Source: Periconia sp. R9002 (Eukaryota; Ascomycota; Dothideomycetes; Pleosporales; Periconiaceae). From it: a stretch of 64,000 nucleotides of DNA. Position numbers and translations under genes: made by a program. Below the pieces are notes generated by a model. That model ran no database searches. It had not been told where the DNA came from and saw only the letters and a program-made list of their open reading frames with translations. Location: contig JAMAHW010000027.1 in the NCBI GenBank assembly GCA_023627715.1, forward strand, positions 310,001 to 374,000, in the 5' to 3' direction. How positions within the stretch are numbered: position 1 is the stretch's first letter; each line of letters begins with the position of its first letter. Below are positions 54,909-64,000 of this stretch, one piece after another.

Positions 54909-55499
54909 GGTGGTTGGACGGGGAGGAGGGTGTCTTGCTTGGGTGGTAGTGTGGCTGTTTTGGTGTTCGGGTTTTGGAGGATGGGAAGTGTGGTGTAGAT
55001 TGGCTTTGTGGGTTGTCTTGGATGCACAGAGTTGAAAGTAGAGATAAATTCCTGAGGGTGGGAGTTGGAGGTCCTTATATATTTGGTGAAGCCGAACTAT
55101 GTTCCCACTGGTTTGAACACTGGAAACTAGATGATTCATTTGCTCTTCTTATATTGCTTATTGGTTCGTTATCCTACTTCCGACGTAAAAGAAGTACCAC
55201 AGATGGCAGATTTATGTCATAGACAAAATTTTTCTCCAATCTAGACGGAAGGATTGGTGGTTATATAAGTCTACACAAGCCAACTATAATACTTGTATTT
55301 CTCAAGATCCAACAAATGTGTATACTTCATACGGGCGAGCATGAAACTCGTTTTTCACGATAAACTACTTTCAATTGACTTTTACAACAGAACAGAAAAA
55401 CGCCGCTTATGCTAGTTTTTTACGGAAGGGTATACACCAAAAAAATCTTTATACAAACAAATGCTCCGAAAAGGCAAGGATACGTCGAGTAATGCATGT
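54909..55499. other. Intergenic, 591 bp, promoter of secreted repeat protein
   Basis: Contains TATATAA (minus strand) at 55075-55081, about 170 bp before the ATG. The right half is the LYS4 3' region. No other structure. Confidence 0.45.
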
Positions 55500-58084
55500 C
55501 TACGGGCTTCCGCCAATCTCTTTCTTGACCCATTTCTCCAGACCACCTAGCGCAATAATTTCTTGCACATTGGGTGGAAGCTCCCCAACCTTGACGCTCC
55601 ATTTAGGTCCGTTGGGGCCTTCTTGGACGTTGACGGTGCTGCGGCGGACGTCCCACTCCAAGGTCCAGCCAGTGCGCCTGGTGAGCTGTTTCTCCTGAGG
55701 AGGTTGAGCGACCGCACCTGGAGGAGGCGAGTCGAGGGATTCGCGGTTTTGCGACGGCTCTTGTATGTTCTGTTGCGAGGTTGACGGGGCGGAGGAGGAA
55801 GCAAAGACTTCACGGAGGCGGTTGGCTAGTTTGGGGACCTCGACGCCCATGAGGGCATTGTTGATGCTGTTCCTGCTAAAGATGTTGCCGAAGCTGCCCG
55901 CGACGACGAGCGGGATACCTTTGGCGAGGATTGCAGTCGCTGCTTGCTCTCGGCTGCTGCCGCAGCCGAAATTGAAGCCTGATACGAGGATATCGCCTGC
56001 TTTGGCCGTGGCACCGAAGGACGGATCGTAGTTTTCCATGCATACTTCAGCCATCTTCTCAGTGGTGACATCGTCTTGGTATGTGTATTTTCCGGGGTAG
56101 ATGCCATCGGTGTTGATGTTATCGGCATCGCAAAAGACGATCTCACCGCCGATTTTCTCAGGGAAGCCAGGGAGGATTTCAGTCAGTGACTCGGTTTCAG
56201 CTGCGGGGTTTGGTGGTTGGACGGATTGTTGGTCCGCAGCAGTGACTTCGGCGGTTTCGATTTGCTCTTCTGCTTGCTTGATAATCTTCTCCAGCATATC
56301 TTCAATAGTCATCATTCGTTCCTCCTCTATAACGCCGTCGCCCTCACCACGACGAACACCGGTGTATCCTATTGGCTCTTCGTACCATCCGGGGCCGGAA
56401 ATCTTGCCGGACAATGCACTTGCGGCGACCACTTCAGGGCTAGCCAAATAAGCTTTTGCATCCGGCGACCCCATGCGACCCTTGAAATTGCGGTTGCTTG
56501 CACTGATGCCAACCTCACCTGGCTCAAGGAGTCCAGTACCAAGACCAATGCACGGACCGCAGCCAGATGGAAGGGGTTGGGCTCCAGCCTCCAGTAGAGT
56601 TTGCCAGTCTCCGGTTTCTTCAGCAGCGCGCTGCTCAGGTATAGAAGCAGCAGCGATGTAGAAGTTGACGTGTGATGGGATCTTTGGTACTTGACCGTTG
56701 TTGTCTGCAGCAGCATCTTTGAAAACTTTAGCGGCCGCTGCAAGGTCAGATGCCCTCGAATTTGTGCATGACACGAGATAAGCCTTATTGATTTTGATGT
56801 CCTGAGCCTGAAGCTCGGGCAATGGTGTTGCGATTTTGACAGAGTTTGGACCAGAGACGTAGGGAGAGAGGGTTGAGAGGTCCAGGAACAGCTCCTTGGC
56901 ATATGTCGCACCCTTATCCGCGGCTAGTGCAGGCTGGAAAATATGTCCAGTCTTCTCCCCCACGATGCCGGTCGCGCTGAAAAGCTTGTCGATGCGCTCG
57001 TGGACGAATTGTTGCTGATGGTGGTCTTTGTAATCGGCTTCAGCTCCGAACATGGCAGCATCCGTAGCCCTCGCCCTCAGCCAACCGTGGAGGACAGAGT
57101 CGATTGGGAAGAGGCCAGTGAGGGCACCCCATTCGGTGGTCATGTTTGCGATAGTGAGGCGGTGATCGATAGGAATACTGCGCAGTGTTTCATCACTGCC
57201 GGTGAACTCAATGGCATGGTTCAGCACTTCATCGTTATTGAAGAGACCAGCCAGAGCAACAATCACGTCCTTGCCACTCACACCTGCAGGCAAGACACCA
57301 GTGAAGGTAACCTTGGCGACGGGCGGAATCTGCCACCAGGTCTTTCCTGTGGCCCAGATACTCGCAGCATCCGTTCGAACGACTGGTGTTCCCAAACAAC
57401 CAATTCCTCCATACATGTTAGAGTGACTGTCCGAGGCCACTGCCAGTGTACCGGGCCATGCGTATCCCTCCTCCACCATGATCTGATGACCAATACCGCG
57501 ACCAGCCGGATAAAATACGACGTCCTGATTCTTAGCAAAGCTCTCAATGTCACTGTACTTTTTCAGATTCTTCTCCGACTTGTTCTGCACATCGTGATCC
57601 AAGGTCATGACGATCTGCTTCGGGTCATTGATCTTGGTGGCACCGATGGACATGAACTTGAGGGCGACGGGCCATGTGTTGTCGTGGGTCATGCACTTGT
57701 GCGGCTGGAGGGTGACATAATCTCCTGCCTTGAGCGTCTTCCCTTCGGCGACGCCGACGGCATATCGTTGCACGATCTTCTCAGTGAGCGTCTGCGGTAT
57801 CTTCTGCTTCTGGGTCAAGGTTGAAAGAAAGCCAGCGGCGGGTCCCTCTTTCAAAGAGTGAAACACGTCAGGAGTCTGGCTCTCATAGCGAGGCCTGGTG
57901 GTGGAGAAGGAGCGCGAGGATGCGATAGAACGAGGCAATTGGGATGCGATGCGGAGAGGTAGGCGGGCTCGAGTCTTTCCAGATGATTAGAAAATGCGGG
58001 GATTGGTAGGATCGAGGAAGGGAATTGACGTACCAGGGCGGGCCTGAAGCTCAGCTGGCGCATGGTTCGCATTGACAGGGCCAT
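55500..58084 (-). CDS. LYS4: Homoaconitase, mitochondrial
   Basis: Converts cis-homoaconitate to homoisocitrate in the fungal alpha-aminoadipate lysine pathway, in mitochondria. Two exons on the minus strand, 58034-58084 (17 codons) and 55500-57974, phase 0, giving 841 residues. The N terminus across the intron ([20 protein letters not shown]...SFSTTRPRY) is a matrix-targeting presequence. 4Fe-4S ligands: Cys in LVSCTNSR and the CGPC pair in [12 protein letters not shown]. Substrate and catalytic blocks: TMTHD-like [43 protein letters not shown]. It is longer than the yeast protein because of low-complexity linkers ([16 protein letters not shown] region and [15 protein letters not shown] region). 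It shares a promoter with SER1. Confidence 0.95.
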
Positions 58085-58603
58085 GATGATGGTGATTGCA
58101 CCCCGGAAAGCCTGAGCGTGAGCCAAAGAGAACGATGGTGTTTGTCAGAAGCATTTGGACTTTCTGGATGACTAAGCGGGTCTTGTGTTTTTTTCTTCGG
58201 GTTAGAAGGGCGCGGACCGCCGATTTCGCCGGCCGTCATCGGATGCATTGCAAGAAGGAATTACCTCATTCGACTACCAACAAGACCTGCATACTTGTAC
58301 ATATATTCGTCTGGGTGGGAGGCAATTGCAATTGATTTGATTGCCGGATTGCGATGCGGTTGGGAACTGTGTAGATGCAAGATGCAGCTCTCATGTCGAC
58401 ACGAACCCCCACCGCCGGCGGCATGAACAGCGCGTGCGTAGTGCAATAATACATCCTTATGACTCTAGAGCAACTACCTTACAGTCACACCCACTCGCAT
58501 TTTTATATTTAACTTGGTACACGGTCCTGCAAGGCCTCTTTTCCCTTCTTCCTCCACTAACCATTCCCCTTCCACTAACCACAACGACTCGTCTTTGGTC
58601 ATA
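58085..58603. promoter_or_regulatory. Divergent promoter shared by LYS4 and SER1
   Basis: 519 bp between two outward-facing amino-acid biosynthesis genes. ATGACTC at 58459-58465 matches the Gcn4/CpcA general-control half-site; ATGACTA near 58168 is a weaker relative. TTTTATATTTAA at 58501-58512 is a TATA element for SER1 (about 100 bp before its ATG). Co-regulation under amino-acid starvation is inferred. Confidence 0.55.
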
Positions 58604-60096
58604 ATGGTCAACCGTTCAGATGTTCACTACTTTGGTGCGGGACCAGCGCCACTTCCCACTCCAGTCCTGGAGAGAGCATCCCAGGTTCTCTTGAACTACA
58701 AGGACAAAGGAATTGGCCTCTGCGAAATATCCCACAGGTCCCCCGAAGCCAACGAGATTCTGGCAGAGGCAAAGCAGGCCCTCATCACCCTACTTGACAT
58801 TCCCGACGACTACGACATCCTGTTTCTACAGAGCGGAGGCAGCGGCGAGTTCAGCGCGACCGTCTATAACCTCGTATCCATATGGGTCGAGAAGAAACGC
58901 GCCAAAATCGCCGAAGAGGCGGGTGATAACGAGGAGGAGATACTGAACCGTCTGCGCAAGGTGGTGGAAGAAGAGCTTAAGCTCGACTACCTAGTGACGG
59001 GATCATGGTCGCTCAAGGCTTCGCAAGAAGCTGCGCGTCTGGTCGGTGCAAAGCACGTCAACGTGGCAGTGGATGCTCGCAAAGCAAATGGGGGGAAGTT
59101 TGGCGTCATCCCGGCCGAGGACCAATGGAACCTCACACCGCGCACGTCGGGAGGTGGTCCAGCGTTGGCCTACTTCTGTGACAATGAAACGGTTGACGGT
59201 GTCGAGTTTCCCGCCTTCCCCCAGAGCCTAGAAGGCGACGATGCTCCACTTGTGTGCGGAGACATGTCCTCCAACTTCATTTCCCGCAAGGTCGATGTGC
59301 GCAAGTTTGCCGTCATCTTCGGTGGCGCCCAGAAGAACATTGGCAACACGGGAATCGCCATTGTCATCATACGCAAGTCGCTTCTCCCGCCACACTCCAA
59401 GCCTGCTTCGCCCGACCTCCTCAGGGCGTTGCACCTCCCCGTGGGTCCTGTTGTTCTGGACTACCCCACTATTGCCCACAATAATTCACTTTACAACACC
59501 CTGCCGATTTTCGATGTTTGGGTGGCAGGGCAAGTCATGAGTGGCCTGGTCAATACCTATGGGGCTCAGCGTATTGCAGGGCAAGAGGAGATCTCAAACC
59601 AGAAGGCCCGGTTGATATATCACGTGCTGGACAAGTACTCCAATGTTTACCAGGTAGTCCCCGACAAGGCCGTCCGCAGCAGAATGAACATATGCTTCAG
59701 GGTCCACAACGGCGACGCAGACAAGGAGAAGGCCTTCCTAGCCGGCGCAGAAAAGAAGGGTCTCCTTGGTCTCAAAGGCCACCGCAGTGTAGGTGGCATT
59801 CGCGCAAGCAACTGTAAGTTGGTTTTTGACTCATCCCTGTTTTCAATATGGAGTTTTCCGCAGTGTACTAGGTACCTGTTGTTACTGTGGGCATACTAAC
59901 TATGCGACGTCACGGATACTTGGCGTCGAGTGTCTGATCGGATGTACTGCTTTCCAAAATTTGACCAAGCGATTGCCTTTGGCTGTTCGCGCACAAAAGG
60001 GAACGAGCTAACCCATTCTGTCCTATAGACAATGCAGTGTCCCTAGAGGGCACCAACAAACTTGTGGCGTACCTAGAGGAATATGCCGCATCATAA
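58604..60096 (+). CDS. SER1: Phosphoserine aminotransferase
   Basis: PLP enzyme converting 3-phosphohydroxypyruvate to phosphoserine in serine synthesis. Two exons, 58604-59813 and 60029-60096, with a Tyr codon split T/AC, giving 425 residues. The second exon supplies only the last 22 codons (NAVSLEGTNKLVAYLEEYAA) after an unusually long 215 bp intron. Evidence: YFGAGPAPLPTPVLE at the N terminus, EISHRSPE, LQSGGSGEFSA, VCGDMSSNFIS, the PLP lysine in GGAQKNIGN, NSLYNTLPIFDVW, and GLKGHRSVGGIRASNYNA, the conserved C-terminal block. The ATG at 58604 (ataATGG) is preferred over the frame's upstream ATG at 58514. Confidence 0.96.
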
Positions 60097-62219
60097 TCCA
60101 TGACTCTCATGATGGGATGAACGGCATAGCATAATGACGCGATTTGGAACGGGGGAGATCCCACCGAGCAGCATTCAACAATCATGGCTGAAAACCCTAA
60201 ATGGTAGCAGTGCCACCTCCTCACTCTACATAATACCCTTTTTTGCTATTCAACAGCATTCTACATGGTAGATCTGCCGCAGGCCGAACCACTCACCGTC
60301 GCTGGTGAATCTGTTCACCCACGATCATGCCCACTTCTCCAAATTAAACTGTTTCTTCGTACTACCAAGCTGCACGAGTAGCTATTTTGCAAAACACCAG
60401 CCATTGTGTTGCATAACCGGCTATAGCACGGTGAAGCATGCTTTAGCAGAGTTGCGACCTTTTGTGACCAAGCACACGAGGATAGGCAAGAAGGCTGTTC
60501 TGGAATATTCGTGATAAGGAGAGTCTTTATTATGCCTTGGATGTGCGGTGATTGGTGACTGTGATTCGTGAATGCCTGTACTTTCTGGCCTCTGCAGATC
60601 TAATCTCCACAGGGCTCTCGCAACGTGGGATGAGATGTAGACCCTGCACCTTATCGGAGTTGTCTGTAAGTTCGCTGCAGCCTGCAGACAAGACAATCGC
60701 ACGCGTCGCCCTTGATACCTATTCGCACACCCTGCCACTTTTTCCTCTGTACTTACTCGTGAGACCCTATCTTGTTTGGTTATCTACGGTGGTAGGTACT
60801 GACTGGGTACACTGAAATTGGAACTTCTGCATCGTTTCACAGATGTGAAAAGATTGCAGGTTGAGGTTCTATATTTACATTTTTGCAAACCAAATGAAGA
60901 ACCAATGATGCCCTCAGTGCTAGGGGGTTGACGTGCTTTCTCTCGCCCCATACATGTGCTCTATACAGTAAGAGGATAGGTATCGGGATCCTCGAAGTCG
61001 GACCTCACGTGCCCCTGCGTCCATCACTTCACCACATCAATTGATCAGCGAATACCGCTTTTGTACTTATGTCACTCCAAGACAGCATGGGAAACTGTGG
61101 CGCGCTGAGTTCGTCACGTTCGTCTGGGCATTATCAACAGCGGTTCGCTACATAAGTTCAGGCGTCCCGGTCTCGCTAAACCGCCGGGAACGTCCCGCAT
61201 TGACATGCGTGTATCAGACACCCTGGAAGCGAGAAGCTGCGACACACTCGATTCCAACAACGTCACAACTTCACCCCATCCACCACGCTCTCTGACTCTC
61301 CCCCTCTGCCATTGTCCTAGCCTCAGCCTTTAGGCCTCAGCAGCCGCTTGCTCTTCTCAGCAGGGAACAAACCAAGATAGCTACCATGTGAGTTGCTAAA
61401 AATTGAACTCTACCAATATCGACGTGCAGAAACGAAACCATCAGGGCAAGCGCTCGAGGATGCGTTTGCAAGGCGACGCGCTTTTGTCTGTTCCAATCGA
61501 CCGCCTTCATGTCGTGGCAACCAAAAGCCAATCGCCATGACTATCACGGATCGGTCTTAACGGATATACACGATTCCGCCACAGTCAATGGCTTCATTCC
61601 TGACTGCTTTCTTGCTGTAGTGAGCGAGCACAGGCACCGTACGGCCTCCCTCCCCACAGTTATCCCATTGTAAGCAGGGCTACAGCTTGTACCGCTGTGT
61701 GGCTGCCCATTGTGAACCCCCAGCACGGCTCGTCTCCAGGCCGGTCCCAGCGGTTCCGTAGCCCAGGAATCCTAGGGTGCGTGGCTGCATGATGTTGAAA
61801 CTCCAACTCTCCCTAGTAGACATTATCGCCCTCTGATATGACCGGAATAGTATGAGCGCCAATGCTCCAACACTGCCTGTCAGGATCATCGACGCCTCAG
61901 CACCGTTGTCTCGAAACCCTGCACTACTAGGTGATCTTACAAATATCCTCATATACTGTTTGATGTCTGATGTTCGCCTCCTGGCTCCACGCTCTCTCGC
62001 GCCTACTCACACTCTTTTGTTCTTTTCTCTTCCACTCTGCTGGCAGGTTTTGGGATCCATTCTGCACTGAAGCGGGACAGGTTACACTCTCTTGTTCCAA
62101 CTCTCAGTCGGTCTGCATCCATGAATACGTAAACTTTTTATTTGCTTTCTTTAAGCCGCTGCTGGTTACCAGCGTATCCCTTTACCTTTCTTGTTCACTT
62201 CTTCGCGGGATCTGGCAAG
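60097..62219. other. Intergenic, 2.1 kb, upstream of receptor-like gene
   Basis: Many short frames, none with family character. GC content rises near 61180 (CCCGGTCTCGCTAAACCGCC, a weak stem). A TAGGTACCTG motif lies just before it, inside the SER1 intron at 59868. A pyrimidine-rich segment at 62000-62200 is a probable leader. A non-coding RNA cannot be ruled out by eye. Confidence 0.4.
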
Positions 62220-64000
62220 ATGGAAAGATGGGCTCCTCACCACCCCCAGCTCGACATCCGGTCGCACTTCAACATGACCCTCAATACCACGGCCGCCGCT
62301 AACACTTCGTGGATGTCGAGCAGCGGGACGCGATCAATCATAGCCAGCCTCCAACTGGCTCAAGTACAGACGCTACGCACTATGCATCTGACCTTGGGTG
62401 CTTTTAGTTTGGGCATGACGATCATGACGGTCCTTCGAATCATCTCCGATGCAAAGAGAGCGGCCGCGTTGACAGTTCCCTTGAGGAAACGGTGAGTGGC
62501 ATTGGTTGTTGGCATATAGGAGATACTAGAAACTAATGGCCAGCAGTCGGTTCAGCGCCCTCTCCAATGTCCACCCCGCTGAGACATTCCCACTCGTACT
62601 GGCTTGCGGGGCGGTTTTACAGCAAATTTTCTTTATATCAGTGCAGAGCACTACCCTTCGTAGTGTTTTATCCAACAATTGTCGAGGGCTGGCCATGATT
62701 ACCTTTCCAGGTAAGTGTTACGATTTCTCAGTGTGGCAGCTCGAGCTAACAGAAGCAGCAATCTTCCTTATTGGCAACATCACCCTCGTTTTCGGCTTCG
62801 AGATGACAATGAGAGCCTTCCGTTTCGACCGATTCGCTCCCCGTGGTAAATGGAATTCAACCATCTGCGTCGCCGTAATAGCATTCTTGACCCTCATCAT
62901 CTGGATGCCCACCGTTGTCTGGCCTACACCAAATCTGTGCTTTGGAAGCTTGATCTGGTTCCCTGTCAAATATGAGGTTATTGCGCTCAGCATCCTGATC
63001 TCCATGGTCTCTCTTCTCTTGGTCATGGCTGCCCTGATCAGCATTCAGTTGATGCGGACGGCCGATGTGGATCCAAATGAACGAATTGCGGCGTCCAGGA
63101 TGTGTTATTTCATGATTATGGCTGCAGTCATATACGTACGCTTTCCATTATTCGTTCTCCTTGGATCATTTTGCTGACATGAGAAACAGGCCCTTGTGAT
63201 TCCTGTAGAGGTGCAAGCCCACCGCAAGGACTTCATGAACACTCTCGCCACCTCACGGGTTGCTGAAATCGCCCTTTTTACCTCGGGAATGGTCATCACT
63301 TTCTTCCATCTATTTCTCCGTGTAAATGCTACCCGTTTGATGATCACTCCTGTGAGCGAATCCAACTCTGCCCCCAAGCAGAAGCGCCCCAAGATTCGAT
63401 TCTTCGGCCCAAGCGATCTCGAAATGAATATCAGTGGGCCAATTGGGCTTCAAAGTAGCCGTCGCCCAGAAAGCCGTCAAGGCCTAATCGACGTTGGTCC
63501 CGAGAAGAACCGTTATGAATTCGACCCTGAGTACTTTGTACGCCCCGACCGCCCCCTCACTCCAGCTTCGATGAACTCGAATCCTGCAGTCGACCCAACC
63601 AAATGGCCTCTACCCCCGGATCCAGTGCAGACCGGCTACTCCCAACAGAACGATGGTCTGCACAGGCGCAGCAAATCCAATTACTCTCTGTTCCCCACTC
63701 GAGCTGAAGACATCCCCCGTCTGCCAGCCACCGTCTACTCCCCCGACAAGGCCACTGCAACCAAGTCTCCATTCTCAAGTCTCGCCATCAGACGCCAGAA
63801 TCGACGAAGCTCTCTTGGAGATGCCAAATCAGTGACGGATGTCAACGAGGCGTTCGCTTTCCTTGCCAAGCCTGCTCCCCTCTTTGCTGGACGTCATGCA
63901 CGTGGAGACAGCACGGCAAGCAGTGCTACCGTCGAAATTGGTTTGCGTTTCTCGCTGGCGCCAGCTACCCTTGCTGCAGCAAGATACACCAAGGTAGAGC
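62220..64000 (+). CDS. Seven-transmembrane receptor-like protein, 3' end off the window
   Basis: Four exons seen: 62220-62491, 62547-62710, 62759-63135 and 63190 onward, all in frame (phases 2/1, 1/2, 0); the last exon is open to base 64000, so the gene is partial. About 540 residues are visible. The N terminus has clustered N-glycosylation sequons (NMT, NTT, NTS), then seven hydrophobic spans: near TLRTMHLTLGAFSLGMTIMT, ETFPLVLACGAVLQQIFFI, AIFLIGNITLVFGFEMTM, STICVAVIAFLTLIIWMPTV, YEVIALSILISMVSLLLVM, CYFMIMAAVIYALVIPVEV, and VAEIALFTSGMVITFFHLFL. A long polar cytosolic tail (Ser/Pro/Arg-rich, SKSNYSLFPTRAED) follows. Topology and glycosylated N-out terminus fit a GPCR-type receptor. I do not recognise a named class. 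Confidence 0.75.

Noticed and set aside
56943..57824. 293-codon plus-strand open frame opposite LYS4
   Set aside because: Fully antisense to homoaconitase coding sequence, no recognisable protein character.

Overview
The window is 64 kb of nuclear DNA from a filamentous ascomycete (Pezizomycotina). Support for this: short 45-215 bp GT-AG introns in most genes, an iterative reducing polyketide synthase, a Zn2Cys6 regulator, a five-exon actin gene, fungal-only families (FES1, AIM32, alpha-aminoadipate lysine synthesis through homoaconitase) and small secreted cysteine-rich proteins. A dothideomycete is plausible, but the sequence alone does not settle the class. No rRNA, tRNA, CRISPR array, plasmid or phage feature was found.

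Left arm, 1-12.6 kb: the 3' part of a highly reducing polyketide synthase (its KS lies off the left edge), then an aminoglycoside-phosphotransferase-like kinase, a secreted PEBP-like protein, a Zn2Cys6 transcription factor and a SAM methyltransferase transcribed divergently from that regulator. This looks like the edge of a secondary-metabolite cluster. The PKS carries a worn methyltransferase region and an altered enoylreductase nucleotide loop.

Middle, 13-44 kb: mainly conserved housekeeping genes. In order: lipid-droplet hydrolase (LDAH-like), NmrA-like reductase, ribosome-biogenesis helicase ECM16/DHR1, proteasome chaperone PAC3-like, actin, the Hsp70 exchange factor FES1, an MFS transporter, a sugar transporter, a small membrane protein, then three mitochondrial genes in a row (MTQ1/HemK methyltransferase, AIM32, mitochondrial leucyl-tRNA synthetase), and a LAT-type amino-acid permease. 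MTQ1 contains an exact 3 x 57 bp in-frame expansion. A 173 bp MITE-like element with 32 bp inverted ends lies just downstream of it.

Right arm, 44-64 kb: extracytoplasmic and lineage-variable genes (muconate-cyclase-like beta-propeller, GH5 glycosidase, a six-cysteine small protein, F-box protein, a single-pass cysteine-rich membrane protein, a mini GPI-type protein, a secreted heptapeptide-repeat protein), then homoaconitase (LYS4) and phosphoserine aminotransferase (SER1) sharing one divergent promoter with a Gcn4/CpcA-type site. A seven-transmembrane receptor-like gene runs off the right edge. A perfect 13 bp stem / 3 nt loop palindrome at 45736-45764 is unexplained.

Gene models were spliced by eye from frame, splice consensus and protein continuity. 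Where exons are listed, the phases were checked.
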